Assembly: GCA_028284585.1 (NCBI GenBank)
Contig: JANQRK010000070.1
Location: forward strand, 1-37,079
DNA length: 37,079 bases
Source: Chromatiales bacterium
GTDB taxonomy: Bacteria; Pseudomonadota; Gammaproteobacteria; Chromatiales; Chromatiaceae
Direction of reading: 5' to 3'
Part shown: positions 20,547 to 30,687 of the stretch, piece by piece
Layout: each line of letters opens with the position of its first letter
Numbering within the stretch: the stretch's first letter is position 1
Translations under genes and position numbers: made by a program
The notes under the pieces: generated by a model
What the model was told of the DNA's origin: nothing
The model's input: only the letters and a program-made list of their open reading frames with translations
Databases searched by the model: none

Positions 20547-22616
20547 TCAATCGCTCGTTGCTTGTACGTCCGAGGGATGTCGTTCCTCGGGCACCTCGAG
20601 CCAACAAGCTACCCGCTGTCCCGATTCCAACTCAACCATCGGCGGGTAGTGCGAGCGGCACACCGACATCGCCCGCGGGCACCGTGGATGGAAATAACAA
20701 CCGGACGGCGGATCGATCGGTGACGGCATATCGCCTTGCAGCTTGATCACTTCGCGTTGATGCGCCGGATCCGCCACCGGCACCGCACTGAGCAATGCGA
20801 CTGTGTAGGGATGCAAGGGACTACCCAACACCTCGTCGACCACACCGTATTCCACGATCCGCCCCAGGTACATAACCGCCACCTCGTCAGCGAGATAGGC
20901 AACCACGGCAATGTTGTGCGTGATGAACAAATACGCCAGACCGAGATCGCTCTGTAGCTCCTTGAGCAGATTCAGGACCTGGGCCTGCACCGAAACATCG
21001 AGCGCACTGGTCGGCTCATCACAGATGATCAAGCGCGGTTTCAGGGCCAGCGCACGGGCAATCGCGATGCGTTGCCGCTGACCACCCGAGAACTCATGCG
21101 GGTAACGGTCAGCCGCGTTGGAGCGGATCCCGACCTGTTCGAGCAGTTGCTCGACGATCGCCCTACGATCCGAGCGACTGCCGCCAAGCCCCTGCGCAAC
21201 CAAACCTTCGGCAACAATGTCCTCGACCAACATGCGCGGGTTCATCGCCGAGGCCGGGTCTTGGAAGATGATCTGGAACTCGCGGCGTAAGCGGCGTAAA
21301 GCAGCCCCTCGCGTGCGTCTCAGGTCGTTGCCATCGAACAGCACCTGACCTGCGGTCGGTCGGATCAACTGCAGGATCGCTTTTCCGACTGTGGTCTTGC
21401 CACAACCCGACTCACCGACCAGGGCTACGGTCAATCCCGCGGGAATCCTCAGATCGACGCCGTCTACCGCACGGACATGCCCCACAACCCGCCGCAAGAC
21501 TCCCTTGTGTATGGGAAAGTGGACCTTGAGATCATTCACCAGCAATAGCTCGGCACCGGCTGCCCGAGTCGCATCGAGCGCCACCAGCCCAGCGGCGTCG
21601 ATGTCACGGTCTTGCTCGGGGCCCAGGACACAGCGGTAGCCCTGCCGCAACTCACCATGCCACGGTGGCTGGGCCTCGCGGCAGGCATCCTGGGCCAGCT
21701 CGCAGCGCTCGGCGAAACGGCAGCATTCAAACGGCTGATCGAGCGCCGGCACGATACCCGGGATCACATCCAGCCCGCGATCACGTTTCTCCGCGGTCGG
21801 CATGGATTGAAACAGTTTGCGGCTGTAGGGGTGCATGGGGTGGGAGAAGAAATCCTTGACCTTGTTGACTTCGACCAGTTGCCCGGCGTACATCACACCG
21901 ACCCGATCGGCCATCTCGGCGACGACACCCAGGTCGTGGGTGATCAGCAAGATCGCCATGCCGGTCTCACGTTGCAGATTGCGCAACACATCGAGCACCT
22001 GGGCCTGAATGGTCACATCGAGCGCAGTGGTGGGCTCATCGGCGATCAGGACTTCAGGTCGTCCGGCCAACGCCATCGCAATCATCACCCGTTGCTTCAT
22101 CCCCCCAGAGAGCTGATGGGGGTACTCGCCGGCACGGCGCTCTGGATCCGGGATGCCAACCGAGCGAAACAATTCCACCACGCGATCGTTGACGCGGCCG
22201 TGGTGGTCCGGGTCGTGCAGACGCACCGCCTCGGCGACCTGCTGTCCGACGCTCATGACCGGGTTGAGTGAGGTCATGGGTTCCTGGAAGATCATGCCGA
22301 CACGCCCGCCACGCTCGGCGCGCATCTCGGCCTCGGACAACGCGCACAACGACTGGCCCTCGAGCAATACATTGCCCGCCACCAGCCTTCCGGAGGGCGG
22401 GAGAAGGCGCATGATCGACAAGGCGATCATGGATTTGCCGCAACCCGACTCGCCGAGCAGCACGAAGGTCTCGCCACGGTGAATCTCGAAACTGACCTCG
22501 TCGACCGCACGCACCGGGCGCGAGGCACTGCCGAGGTGCGTCGATAGGCCCTGCACCGACAGCAAGGGCTCGGCCGAGCCCGTGTCATGCGACATCGCTT
22601 TCTCGATCAGACTCAT
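20547..22616 (-). CDS. Peptide-type ABC transporter, fused dual ATPase (YejF/DppD-DppF-like)
   Basis: A 689-aa cytoplasmic ATPase with two complete nucleotide-binding modules. Module one has Walker A GESGCGKS (55-62), signature LSGGMKQR (169-176) and [10 protein letters not shown]; module two has GESGCGKT (401-408), signature FSGGQRQR and [10 protein letters not shown]. Each module ends with a cysteine-rich oligopeptide-transporter tail (for example [15 protein letters not shown] and [14 protein letters not shown]). That makes it considerably longer than E. coli YejF (529 aa). It would power import of peptide-like substrates by the two permeases upstream. Its ATG overlaps the permease stop as ATGA. 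In E. coli, Yej imports microcin C; the Pseudomonas Npp system at a similar location imports peptidyl nucleosides. The substrate here is unknown. Confidence 0.9.
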   Translation of the reverse strand: MSLIEKAMSHDTGSAEPLLSVQGLSTHLGSASRPVRAVDEVSFEIHRGETFVLLGESGCGKSMIALSIMRLLPPSGRLVAGNVLLEGQSLCALSEAEMRAERGGRVGMIFQEPMTSLNPVMSVGQQVAEAVRLHDPDHHGRVNDRVVELFRSVGIPDPERRAGEYPHQLSGGMKQRVMIAMALAGRPEVLIADEPTTALDVTIQAQVLDVLRNLQRETGMAILLITHDLGVVAEMADRVGVMYAGQLVEVNKVKDFFSHPMHPYSRKLFQSMPTAEKRDRGLDVIPGIVPALDQPFECCRFAERCELAQDACREAQPPWHGELRQGYRCVLGPEQDRDIDAAGLVALDATRAAGAELLLVNDLKVHFPIHKGVLRRVVGHVRAVDGVDLRIPAGLTVALVGESGCGKTTVGKAILQLIRPTAGQVLFDGNDLRRTRGAALRRLRREFQIIFQDPASAMNPRMLVEDIVAEGLVAQGLGGSRSDRRAIVEQLLEQVGIRSNAADRYPHEFSGGQRQRIAIARALALKPRLIICDEPTSALDVSVQAQVLNLLKELQSDLGLAYLFITHNIAVVAYLADEVAVMYLGRIVEYGVVDEVLGSPLHPYTVALLSAVPVADPAHQREVIKLQGDMPSPIDPPSGCYFHPRCPRAMSVCRSHYPPMVELESGQRVACWLEVPEERHPSDVQATSD

Positions 22617-24001
22617 CGTTGCTGCCTCAGTCGTGGGTCGAAGGCATCGCGTACGACGTCAGAGAACAGGTTCGCCGCCAGGACCAGGGTGAACATGAAG
22701 CCGAAGGCCGCGATCAGAGACCACCAAACGACCGGCTCTCTGGCAAGTTCGAGACGCGCTCCATTGATCATGTTGCCCCAACTATTGGTCGCCGGGTCGA
22801 CCCCGATATTGATGTAAGACAACACCGCCTCGGCCAGTACCAAGCCGCTGAAATCGAGCACGATGGTGATCAACACGATATGCATCACATTGGGCAGCAC
22901 ATGGCGCAACAAGATACGAAAATCCGCGACACCGAATGCACGGGCCGCTACGACATAGTCGAGTTCGCGCAGCTTCAATGCCTCGCCGCGCAACAGCCGA
23001 CACAGCGATGTCCAGCTTGTCACGCCCAGTATTAGGCACAGAAAGAGCAAGCGCAGATCGGCACGCTCGGTCAGGCTACTGAACTGCTCGGCGTGATTGC
23101 TCATGTAGATCTGCATCATCAAAATCGCGGCGGCGATCAAAAGTACACCCGGGATGGAGTTCAATGTCGTGTACAGATATTGAATAACATCATCCACCCA
23201 GCCGCGAAAGTAACCCGCCATGATGCCCAGCAGTAGCGCCGCGGGCAGCATCACCAAGGTCGTCAGGGTGCCAATGATCAAGCCCGTGCGTATGCTCTTC
23301 AACGCCTGAAAAAACACATCTTCGCCGACCTTTCCGGTACCCAGTATGTGATAGTGCTCGCTCAGCTCCCACAGTGCTGCGAAGACTGCCACGACCACCA
23401 GTGCAGTCCAGGCCCCGACATGCCAAGGCGTCGGCGTGCGGCCACTCAGCAAACGCAGTAGTCGGGCAGGCTGCATAAGGCACAATACGAGTAGCAGCAC
23501 CAGCCAAACCAGCGCGCCCTGGAGTGCCCCGAGCGCCCCCTTGGCGACGATATCTGCTAGCTTGCCATTGCCATGCTCGTCTAAATGGCTACCCCCGTAA
23601 CGCAAACGCGGGTACTCACGTACGGCACTGCCATCAGGCCGATACACAGTCTTCTTGCTGAACAGATGGGTCGCGAAGGGTGCCGAATAGGTAGTCTCGC
23701 GCTCGGTGCGCAACGGGCCGGCGATCACATCGAAGACGCTCAACACCTCGGTGGAGTACACTGCGTCGCCCGGTGCTCCCGGGTCGACACGCGGGTTGAA
23801 ATGCAGCGTATCGAGCAAACCGATGATGACATAGAACAGCAACACCACCAGCGCCGCCTGGCCCGTCCGGCTGGCCGACACGCGGCGCCATGGCTGTAGC
23901 AAGTGCTCGTGGCGCCGGGTATGCCAGATGGTCACGGCGATCAATAGCAACAGCAGGTAGACTAAGGCGTCGGTCCACAGGATGACCGGTTGGAAGCTCA
24001 T
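22613..24001 (-). CDS. Peptide-type ABC transporter permease (DppC/YejE-like, extended)
   Basis: Inner-membrane permease with the binding-protein-dependent transport fold in its C-terminal half (about residues 240-455); the cytoplasmic loop LKLRELDYVVAARAFGVAD is the EAA motif that contacts the ATPase, and the end FSDVVRDAFDPRLR is typical of DppC/YejE proteins. It has 462 residues, about 120 more than E. coli YejE. The N-terminal part contains extra membrane helices near 8-25, 48-66, 160-180 and 195-215 and a long loop with FNPRVDPGAPGDAVYSTE. It is preceded by only three bases after the companion permease and overlaps the ATPase gene. Confidence 0.88.
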   Translation of the reverse strand: MSFQPVILWTDALVYLLLLLIAVTIWHTRRHEHLLQPWRRVSASRTGQAALVVLLFYVIIGLLDTLHFNPRVDPGAPGDAVYSTEVLSVFDVIAGPLRTERETTYSAPFATHLFSKKTVYRPDGSAVREYPRLRYGGSHLDEHGNGKLADIVAKGALGALQGALVWLVLLLVLCLMQPARLLRLLSGRTPTPWHVGAWTALVVVAVFAALWELSEHYHILGTGKVGEDVFFQALKSIRTGLIIGTLTTLVMLPAALLLGIMAGYFRGWVDDVIQYLYTTLNSIPGVLLIAAAILMMQIYMSNHAEQFSSLTERADLRLLFLCLILGVTSWTSLCRLLRGEALKLRELDYVVAARAFGVADFRILLRHVLPNVMHIVLITIVLDFSGLVLAEAVLSYINIGVDPATNSWGNMINGARLELAREPVVWWSLIAAFGFMFTLVLAANLFSDVVRDAFDPRLRQQR

Positions 24002-24004
24002 CGC

Positions 24005-24982
24005 TCAGTCGAGCCTCACGCGTGGATCGGCGATGGTGTAAGAGATGTCGGTCAGCAGCAGGCCGATGATGTACAGCACGGCGCCGAGAAACACCATCGC
24101 ACGTACGATCGCAAAATCCTGGTTGCTTATCGCTTCGATGGTGTAACTGCCGAGGCCCGGAATCCCAAAAAACGACTCGGTCAGCAGACTGCCGATAAAC
24201 AGCATCGGCAAGACTACGACGACGCCGGTCAAGATAGGTATCAGCGCGTTGCGCAGTACATGACGGAACAACACGAGATGCTCGGACAGCCCCTTGGCGC
24301 GTGCCGAGCGCACATAGTCACGCTGGATCTCTTCGAGAAACAGGGTGCGATACCAGCGTGTTCCCGAGCCGATGCCGCCAATGACACCGACAATCACCGG
24401 CAGGACCATGAACTTCCAGGCATGCACACCCGTGTCATAGCCCGAGATAGGCACCAGGTTAAGCAACTTGCCCACCAAAAACTGGCCACCGATGATGTAG
24501 AACAGGCTCGAGATCGACATCATCCCGACACAGATCACGACCCCCCAAAAGTCCAAATAACTCGCGCGGAAGAAGGCCAGTAACAGGGCAAAGGTGATGT
24601 TGACCGCCAGACCGACCAACAGCGTCGGTACCGCAATCGCAAGGCTCGGCCACATACGCTGCGAGATGTCATGACTAATATCGCGCCCGTTGTCGGACTG
24701 CCCGAAATCGAACACAAACAGGCGCAGGGATTTCTCGAACAAGATAGTATCGGTGAGCTGGGCGCTACCCTCACGGGATTGATTGATCAGCAGCGGCTTG
24801 TCATAGCCATGGTCCTCTTTCCAGGCCAGGATCGCCTGATCGGTGACCCGCTTGCCACCGAGGTGCATACGCGCCATATCGTCCGGGGAGTTGACCACGA
24901 AGAACAGCACAAAGGTCAGCGCATTCACCCCGATCAAGATCGGCAGCGCATACAGCAAGCGACGAATGATGTAGGCGGTCAC
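24005..24982 (-). CDS. Peptide-type ABC transporter permease (DppB/YejB-like)
   Basis: A 325-aa inner-membrane permease with about six membrane helices. The N-terminal [19 protein letters not shown] is characteristic of DppB/OppB proteins, and the EAA loop DYVRSARAKGLSEHLVLFRHVLRNAL and the following PILTGVVVVLPMLFIGSLLTES are intact. The start is GTG at 24980-24982, overlapping the binding-protein stop (GTGA). It forms the translocation channel together with the next permease. The loop between the first two helices, about residues 33-105, is long and includes a hydrophilic stretch that presumably faces the periplasm. Confidence 0.92.
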   Translation of the reverse strand: MTAYIIRRLLYALPILIGVNALTFVLFFVVNSPDDMARMHLGGKRVTDQAILAWKEDHGYDKPLLINQSREGSAQLTDTILFEKSLRLFVFDFGQSDNGRDISHDISQRMWPSLAIAVPTLLVGLAVNITFALLLAFFRASYLDFWGVVICVGMMSISSLFYIIGGQFLVGKLLNLVPISGYDTGVHAWKFMVLPVIVGVIGGIGSGTRWYRTLFLEEIQRDYVRSARAKGLSEHLVLFRHVLRNALIPILTGVVVVLPMLFIGSLLTESFFGIPGLGSYTIEAISNQDFAIVRAMVFLGAVLYIIGLLLTDISYTIADPRVRLD

Positions 24983-27201
24983 AGCGCACGACTCCGTTCA
25001 CTTGCGATAAAGCCAATGACTGCAGGGATGACTGAGATCACCAGGATGCCCAACACAATCGCCAGCGGCCACAAGACCGGCCGGTTCCAGGTCTGTTGTG
25101 CCGCAACCCGGGCCTCGCCATCCACGCGTCGATACTTGAGCGTATTCTTGGCCATCAAATGCGGCTTGACGTTTTCGACCCACCCGTGGTGCAAACCAAA
25201 GGCCTTGGGGAAGAAGCCAAACAGCCAAGGCGACTCATCGCGCAGGATGTCGATCATCCGGTCGAGCACACGCAGCCTCTCGGGACTATTTGGCATATCC
25301 TTCATCTTCAAGAACAGGGCATCGAACTCGGCGTTACGAAAGTTGGCCGCATTTTCGCCCTTGGATTCGACCTTACCGTTGGGACCATAGAGCAGAAAAA
25401 GGAAGTTCTCCGGATCCGGATAGTCGGCATTCCAGCCCCAACTGAACAACTGCGCCGTGCCCTTGAGCATCTTGTCTTGAAAACGGTTGTAATCGGTCGC
25501 GCGGATCACCAACTCGATGCCTAGCTTTTTCAGCTGCTTCCGATACCAGTTCAACATCGCCTTGCTGTCCGGCCCGGCCGCTGGCGTATCATAGTTGAGG
25601 ATGAGTGGACCACCAGTCTTGGGATCTCGGCCCTGCGCATAGCCGGCCTGCTCGAGCAATCGCTTGGCATCCTCAATCGGTCGCCTTTGCACCCGCCCGT
25701 CGCGCCATTGATGGGTGACCGGGTTGACGCCGGTACGACCCGCGCGATGGCCAAAGATACCGGGCGGTAACGGGCCCTGCGCCGCCTCCCCGCGCCCGTT
25801 GCGGAAGATCGAAATGAACTCCTCGAAATCGATCGCAATGGAGATCGCCTGGCGCAGCAACCTGGCGCGTTCGCTATCGCCACCCACCACCGGGTCGCGC
25901 ATGTTGAAACCTGTGTAATAGATCGAGGTCTCTACCGCTGTGCTGAGCTGTATCCCTTTCTCGATCATCTCCTCGGTCAGCGTCGCCTCACCACCACTGC
26001 CGAATTGCACCGCCTGATCGAAACTGTCCGATGCAATCCCGGAATTATCGTAGTAGCCCTGTAGGAATTTGTTCCAACGTGGGATGGCCTCTTTTTCGAG
26101 CGAATAGATCGCACGCTCGACAAAGGGCATGGGCTTCCCGGCATCGTCGAGCAGGCCGTCACGCCGGTCTTGCGCACTGCCTTGGCTCGGATAGCGCTCG
26201 CCATGAAAGTTCGGATTGCGTACCAGCGTCATGCGCAGATTAGGATTATTTTCAGTCAACATATAGGGACCGGTGCCAATCGGATACCAATGCAGGTTGA
26301 TGTTTTTCTCGTTCAGGCCCGGCTGTTGGTAGAAGCGCTCGGCCTCCCAGGGCATCGGGGCAAAGAAGTTCATCGCCAACCAATAGACAAACTGCGGATA
26401 GGTATTGAGGATCCGCACGCGATAGGTGTACCGATCGATGACCTCTACACCGGACATCGCCAAGGTGCGCAAATCCAGCCAGGGCTCGCTGCTACCCGAC
26501 TTATCGAGCCCTTCAAACGCCGCCTTAGAAGCACGCATGAATTCCGCGAAGCCCTCGATATGCTCGGCCATCAGGCTAGCGACCGGGGAATGATTGGGTA
26601 CGAAGGCGAGCCGTTTGATCTGGTAGACATAGTCGTCAGCCACCAGTTCGCGCGTTCCCGTCTGCTCGAAATCGGCCAGTGCATTGACCCGCCCGAGCAC
26701 CTCAGGCACGAGGGGCCAATAGACATGACTACCATCGTCGTGGCGAGCCAATGCGGGATGCGGCTGATAGCGGATACCTGGTCGTATCCGAACCACGTAG
26801 TCGGTGTAGGCCACATCGGCTGCCGCAGCATCATCCCCGAGTAAGCGACCATCGTGTCCGACGCGGCGAATCTCGGGCAAGTTTTCAGCGGTCAAGGGAA
26901 CCAAGGTATAGGGCCGACGCAGATAATGGTATTGCAGCGGCGGCTCGTAGACCTGGGAGATGAAGGCCCATTCGTTGGAGCTGTAAGAACGTACCGGATC
27001 AAGGTGTTTGGGCCGCTCTGGGAATGAGCTGAAAAATACCGTTCCGGCAGCCTTTCCGGCGCGGTACGGATCATTCCATGCCTGGTCGGTACAACCCACC
27101 AATAGCATGCTCAATAGGCTGAGTACCAGCACCTGACGACACCAACGCGAGAGCCGGGAGGACTTCAATGCGACGGATATATGGGTTACTTTACGCACCA
27201 T
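24979..27201 (-). CDS. Peptide-binding lipoprotein of the ABC transporter (SBP_bac_5 family) with C-terminal membrane helix
   Basis: A 740-aa family 5 solute-binding protein. The N-terminal signal has a lipobox LLVGC, with Cys37 as the lipidated residue. The ligand-binding fold contains [26 protein letters not shown] and [21 protein letters not shown], typical of dipeptide/oligopeptide-binding proteins. After the binding domain comes a strong membrane helix (about 710-733, [20 protein letters not shown]) ending in charged residues, so the protein may be anchored at both ends; E. coli YejA is shorter (about 604 aa) and lacks this. I start at ATG 27199-27201; an upstream ATG (27261) would add 20 residues that are not signal-like. 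It is first in the operon and divergent from fabI. Confidence 0.88.
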   Translation of the reverse strand: MVRKVTHISVALKSSRLSRWCRQVLVLSLLSMLLVGCTDQAWNDPYRAGKAAGTVFFSSFPERPKHLDPVRSYSSNEWAFISQVYEPPLQYHYLRRPYTLVPLTAENLPEIRRVGHDGRLLGDDAAAADVAYTDYVVRIRPGIRYQPHPALARHDDGSHVYWPLVPEVLGRVNALADFEQTGTRELVADDYVYQIKRLAFVPNHSPVASLMAEHIEGFAEFMRASKAAFEGLDKSGSSEPWLDLRTLAMSGVEVIDRYTYRVRILNTYPQFVYWLAMNFFAPMPWEAERFYQQPGLNEKNINLHWYPIGTGPYMLTENNPNLRMTLVRNPNFHGERYPSQGSAQDRRDGLLDDAGKPMPFVERAIYSLEKEAIPRWNKFLQGYYDNSGIASDSFDQAVQFGSGGEATLTEEMIEKGIQLSTAVETSIYYTGFNMRDPVVGGDSERARLLRQAISIAIDFEEFISIFRNGRGEAAQGPLPPGIFGHRAGRTGVNPVTHQWRDGRVQRRPIEDAKRLLEQAGYAQGRDPKTGGPLILNYDTPAAGPDSKAMLNWYRKQLKKLGIELVIRATDYNRFQDKMLKGTAQLFSWGWNADYPDPENFLFLLYGPNGKVESKGENAANFRNAEFDALFLKMKDMPNSPERLRVLDRMIDILRDESPWLFGFFPKAFGLHHGWVENVKPHLMAKNTLKYRRVDGEARVAAQQTWNRPVLWPLAIVLGILVISVIPAVIGFIASERSRAL

Positions 27202-27319
27202 TGTTCGTAGCTCGCGGCGGGCCTTGGGCCGGCACGCTAAATCGCCCACCGATGATGGCATCGCCGCGCTTTCCTGTCAGCCCGTTTCTCCCCTATCGAC
27301 GACATCCGAGGAAGACTTC

Positions 27320-28096
27320 ATGGGATTCTTAAACAACAAACGAGCGCTGATCGTCGGGGTCGCCAGCAACCGTTCGATCGCCTATGGGGTCGCCGCAGCA
27401 ATGCACCGTGAGGGTGCGCAGCTCGCCTTCACCTATCAGGGGGAAAAACTGCGCGATCGGGTCAAGGGGTTCGCAGCCAAATTCGACTCCGCGATCACCC
27501 TACCCCTGGATGTCAGCAGCGACCAAGAAATCGACAGCGCCTTTGCCCAGCTATCTGAGCAATGGGACGGCTTGGATTGCCTGATCCATTCAGTGGGATT
27601 CGCGCCGAAAGACCAGCTGGAGGGTTCCTACGTGGATGCCGTCAGCCGCGAAGGCTTCCGTATAGCCCATGACATCAGTGCCTACAGCCTGGCGGCCCTG
27701 GCCAAGGCCAGTCGCTCGATGATGCGGGGGCACAATGCTGCGATTGTGACGATGTCTTATCTGGGTGCAGTCCGCACCGTGCCCAACTACAACGTGATGG
27801 GCGTGGCCAAAGCCGCCCTGGAAGCCAATGTGCGCTATCTCGCCGATTCGCTGGGGCCGGAAGGTACCAGGGTAAATGCGGTCTCTGCGGGCCCGATACG
27901 CACCCTGGCAGCATCGGGAATCAGTGGCTTTCGCGGCATGCTCGCCGAGGCGGAAAAAAAGACACCCCTGAGACGCAATGTGTCGATCGACGAAGTCGGT
28001 AATGCCGTGGCCTTCTTATGCTCCGACCTCGCGTCGGGGATTACCGGCGACGTGCTGTACGTCGACTCCGGTTATCACATACTGGGTATGGCCTAA
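27320..28096 (+). CDS. fabI: Enoyl-[acyl-carrier-protein] reductase (NADH)
   Basis: FabI performs the last reduction in each cycle of type II fatty acid synthesis. The 258-aa protein has the N-terminal NAD site ([15 protein letters not shown]), [11 protein letters not shown], and the catalytic Tyr157-x6-Lys164 in [16 protein letters not shown], then [17 protein letters not shown]. Gly93 lies where triclosan-resistance changes occur in E. coli, and the wild-type glycine is present, so sensitivity is expected (inference). ATG 27320 follows GAGGAAG at good spacing; the upstream open frame has no support. It is convergent with ppiD, with only nine bases between the stops. Confidence 0.97.
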   Translation: MGFLNNKRALIVGVASNRSIAYGVAAAMHREGAQLAFTYQGEKLRDRVKGFAAKFDSAITLPLDVSSDQEIDSAFAQLSEQWDGLDCLIHSVGFAPKDQLEGSYVDAVSREGFRIAHDISAYSLAALAKASRSMMRGHNAAIVTMSYLGAVRTVPNYNVMGVAKAALEANVRYLADSLGPEGTRVNAVSAGPIRTLAASGISGFRGMLAEAEKKTPLRRNVSIDEVGNAVAFLCSDLASGITGDVLYVDSGYHILGMA

Positions 28097-28105
28097 GGAG
28101 GCGCC

Positions 28106-30022
28106 TCAGTCCTTGATCGGCCTGGTCTCGATATCCGCGCGAGCACGCAAATCACGGGTCAGGTAGCGCAGTTCTGCATTCCCCGCCTGCTCCGCCGCTT
28201 GCTCGGCAATCAGCGGTCGCTCAGCATCGGGCAAAGCATCCAAGGTGCCGCCCTGCACCTCAGAGACCTCTATCAGCAAGAAATCACCGGCGGTGGATAC
28301 AGTACCAGCAAACCCAGACCCCGTGTCCGGCGGTGGCGGTACCTGGAACGCCTTGCTCAGGACGTCGGCTGGAACGCCAGGCTGGTCGCGCCGCACTGCG
28401 CCGGCCTCCTCGAGGCGCCAGGCGTGCGCGGAGGCCACGTCTTGGAGTGTGCGCTCGCCGGCGCGCAGATCTTCAAGCAACCGCTCGCCAAACTCGGCCG
28501 CCAGCTCGGATGCCCGGTTCTGTCGAAAATCTGCCTCGATCATGGCCGCGTTGTCTTCCAGCGACTTGACCCCAGCCGGTTCATGATCCGCCACCCTAAC
28601 GACTACCGCTTGCTGTGGAGCTACCTCGATCAATTCGCTGTTGTTGCGCTCCAGCAGGACATCTTCGGAGAATGCCGCCTCCAGGACCTTGGGTAAGGCC
28701 AGCGGACCAGGCAACTTAGAATCTCTGGTGACCCAATCGGTTGTTTGCGCCTCGAGCTCCAATGCCTCGGCTGCCGGGTCAAGACTGTCGGGATTTTCGT
28801 AGGCGGTCTCGGCCAGCCGTTCAGCATACTCAAAATACAGGTTCTCGCCCTCGTAGCGACGATGGGCCTGCTCCACCTCGTCCCGCAACTCGTCGAAACC
28901 GGCATCGGAACCACCACGAATATCGGTCACTTGGATGATGTGGAAACCAAATTCGGTCCGGATCGGGTCGCTGAGCTGACCCTTGTCGAGCGCGAACGCC
29001 GCCTCCTCGAACGCATCGACCATCGTGCCACGCTCGACCCATCCGAGATCACCGCCCGCTCCGGACGAGCCTGGGTCGGCCGAGTGCTGCGCCGCCAGGG
29101 CAGCGAAATCGCCGCCCGCACGCAAATCTTCGAGCACCGCGTCAGCCGAGTTGCGAGCATCCTGCACCTCCTCCTCATCAGCGTCGGGCGCAACACTGAT
29201 TAAAATATGCCGCATTGCCCGCTCCTCGCGGGCCACGAAGTCGCCTTTTCGCTCAGCGAAATAATCACGCAACGCCTGCTCATCCACGCGCACCAGGTCT
29301 CCCAACGACGCCGAATCGAGCAGCAAATAGTCAAGCTTGATGCGTTCCGGCGTTCGGTAACGATCCCGATTCGATTCATAGAAAGCGCGCACCGCCTCAG
29401 GCGTTACCTCCACCTCGTCCAGGTAGGTCCGGGCCGGTATTCGAGAATAGCGCAGCGAACGTTGTTGATCCTCCAGGCGTACCCGAGCCGCTAGGCCCGA
29501 GTCTGTCACGAAGGCGCTGTTGGTCACCCCGGCGCGCAACTGGTTTAGCGTCAAGGCCTGCCGCACCAGTTGCTCGTAACCCGCACGACTCAAGCCGCGC
29601 GCTCGCGCACCTGCCTCATAGGCACGTGCATCGAAGCGCCCATCGATTTGAAATGCAGGATTGGAGGCGATGAAACCCCGGGCCTGTGCATCGCTGGTGC
29701 GCAGATTCCAATCCCTGGCAGTGTGGGCGAGCACCGACTCCTCAATCATCGCATCCAGTACCCGAGTCTTGATGAGCTTATCGTCCAGCAAGCCCGGCAC
29801 ATAGCTATCGCCGAGCGACTGGCGCAAGTTCTCTCGGAATTCACGGGTGCGCTGATCGAGCATGCGCTGCGTAATTCTTTCGCCCTCGACTGCCGCAACC
29901 TCGGGCTCGCCACCCACGCCGAGGTACTCTTGGATACCCCAGAGGGCGAAAGGAATGCTGATTAAAATGACAATCGCCCAAGCGATCCAGCCCTGAGCCT
30001 TGTCCCTGATCGCCTGAAGCAT
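28106..30022 (-). CDS. ppiD: Periplasmic chaperone / peptidyl-prolyl isomerase PpiD
   Basis: An inner-membrane-anchored chaperone that helps newly exported proteins near the Sec translocon. The 638-aa protein has one N-terminal helix (about residues 12-30, WIAWAIVILISIPFALWGI), an N-terminal SurA-like chaperone domain, and one parvulin domain (about 267-368) with MRHILISV and FALDKGQLSDPIRTEFGFHIIQVTD. It is close in length to E. coli PpiD (623). The start ATG is 30020-30022. It lies downstream of hupB and two tRNA genes, all on the minus strand, the classical position for ppiD. Confidence 0.95.
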   Translation of the reverse strand: MLQAIRDKAQGWIAWAIVILISIPFALWGIQEYLGVGGEPEVAAVEGERITQRMLDQRTREFRENLRQSLGDSYVPGLLDDKLIKTRVLDAMIEESVLAHTARDWNLRTSDAQARGFIASNPAFQIDGRFDARAYEAGARARGLSRAGYEQLVRQALTLNQLRAGVTNSAFVTDSGLAARVRLEDQQRSLRYSRIPARTYLDEVEVTPEAVRAFYESNRDRYRTPERIKLDYLLLDSASLGDLVRVDEQALRDYFAERKGDFVAREERAMRHILISVAPDADEEEVQDARNSADAVLEDLRAGGDFAALAAQHSADPGSSGAGGDLGWVERGTMVDAFEEAAFALDKGQLSDPIRTEFGFHIIQVTDIRGGSDAGFDELRDEVEQAHRRYEGENLYFEYAERLAETAYENPDSLDPAAEALELEAQTTDWVTRDSKLPGPLALPKVLEAAFSEDVLLERNNSELIEVAPQQAVVVRVADHEPAGVKSLEDNAAMIEADFRQNRASELAAEFGERLLEDLRAGERTLQDVASAHAWRLEEAGAVRRDQPGVPADVLSKAFQVPPPPDTGSGFAGTVSTAGDFLLIEVSEVQGGTLDALPDAERPLIAEQAAEQAGNAELRYLTRDLRARADIETRPIKD

Positions 30023-30062
30023 GTTCGTTGCGTCTTTGTTACGAAGTTACGCTGGCGCAAAC

Positions 30063-30087
30063 ACGGGTAATCTTGAAGATACCCCGT
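30063..30087 (-). terminator. Hairpin after tRNA-Asp, possible weak terminator
   Basis: On the minus strand ACGGGGTA pairs with TACCCGT, with an inner ATCTT/AAGAT part, giving about ten base pairs with two single-base bulges. It begins 14 bases after the tRNA-Asp end and is followed only by GTTTG, so termination would be inefficient; it may instead be a processing signal before ppiD. Confidence 0.3.
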
Positions 30088-30100
30088 TTTACCTTAGGTG

Positions 30101-30177
30101 TGGCGGAGTGGACGGGACTCGAACCCGCGACCCCCGGCGTGACAGGCCGGTATTCTAACCAACTGAACTACCACTCC
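30101..30177 (-). tRNA. tRNA-Asp (GTC)
   Basis: A 77-nt cloverleaf with encoded CCA. The acceptor stem GGAGTGG pairs with CCACTCC, the anticodon GTC is at 30141-30143 (loop CTGTCAC), and the T-arm contains GGTTCGAGTCC. It lies nine bases downstream of tRNA-Val and is probably cotranscribed with it. Confidence 0.97.
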
Positions 30178-30186
30178 AGTTCTCTT

Positions 30187-30262
30187 TGGTGGGTGCTGCA
30201 GGGATCGAACCTGCGACCCTCGCCTTGTAAGGGCGATGCTCTCCCAGCTGAGCTAAGCACCC
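30187..30262 (-). tRNA. tRNA-Val (TAC)
   Basis: A 76-nt cloverleaf with encoded CCA. The acceptor stem GGGTGCT pairs with AGCACCC, the D-arm is GCTCAGCTGGGAGAGC, the anticodon TAC is at 30227-30229 and the T-arm contains GGTTCGATCC. It begins 14 bases after the hupB stop, so it is likely read from the hupB promoter. Confidence 0.97.
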
Positions 30263-30276
30263 AAAAACGAGGCGGA

Positions 30277-30549
30277 TTAATTTACTGCGTCCTTGAAGGC
30301 TTTACCAGCCTTAAATGCCGGGGTCTTCGAGGCCGCAATCTGGATTGTGCCACCGGTCTTCGGGTTGCGGCCAGTACGCGCAGCGCGCTCTCGCAGCAGG
30401 AAGGTACCGAACCCGACTATAGACACGGTGTCATTTTCCCTGACGGCACCGGTGATAGCGTCGATCAATCCGTCCAGCGCCCGCCCAGCAGCAGCTTTTG
30501 AGATATCGGCGGAATCGGCCATGGCCTCGATGAGATCGGATTTATTCAT
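30277..30549 (-). CDS. hupB: Nucleoid-associated DNA-binding protein HU
   Basis: A 90-aa HU-family histone-like protein that dimerises, bends DNA and compacts the nucleoid. It starts [21 protein letters not shown], with the core [26 protein letters not shown] forming the DNA-gripping arm, and ends [11 protein letters not shown]. By position (after lon, before ppiD) it corresponds to E. coli hupB. It has its own strong sigma70-type promoter and a highly structured leader. Two tRNA genes follow directly. Confidence 0.96.
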   Translation of the reverse strand: MNKSDLIEAMADSADISKAAAGRALDGLIDAITGAVRENDTVSIVGFGTFLLRERAARTGRNPKTGGTIQIAASKTPAFKAGKAFKDAVN

Positions 30550-30615
30550 ATTAGACGGTGCCCCCTAGTGGAAAGTACAACCTAGTCCTTGGATCGGCTG
30601 CATCTTGATGGAAGT

Positions 30616-30653
30616 CGGCGCTGTCAGTAAATCTGACACGGCCGTGAGCGCCG
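30616..30653 (-). promoter_or_regulatory. Structured leader of hupB
   Basis: An outer stem CGGCGCT (30616-30622) with AGCGCCG (30647-30653) encloses a second perfect stem, TGTCAG (30622-30627) with CTGACA (30633-30638), and the self-complementary ACGGCCGT. Transcription should begin near 30648, so most of this fold would be at the very 5' end of hupB mRNA. It could stabilise the message or control its translation. Confidence 0.5.
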
Positions 30654-30654
30654 C

Positions 30655-30684
30655 TTTATAGCAGCCGCAAATTTTCGGTGTCAA
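30655..30684 (-). promoter_or_regulatory. Sigma70 promoter of hupB
   Basis: On the minus strand a perfect -35 TTGACA (30684-30679) is followed after 18 bases by TATAAA (30660-30655), five of six to the -10 consensus. It is the strongest plain promoter in the window. The start point would be near 30648, about 100 bases before the hupB ATG. Confidence 0.8.
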
Positions 30685-30687
30685 GCA

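Noticed and set aside
21612..22271. Open frame of 219 codons antisense to the ABC ATPase gene
   Set aside because: It mirrors a well-supported gene with conserved Walker motifs and has no independent support.
28095..28114. Small palindrome (GAGGCGCCTC) at the fabI-ppiD junction
   Set aside because: It overlaps the ppiD stop, is short and has no T-run on either strand; it is too weak to call as a terminator.
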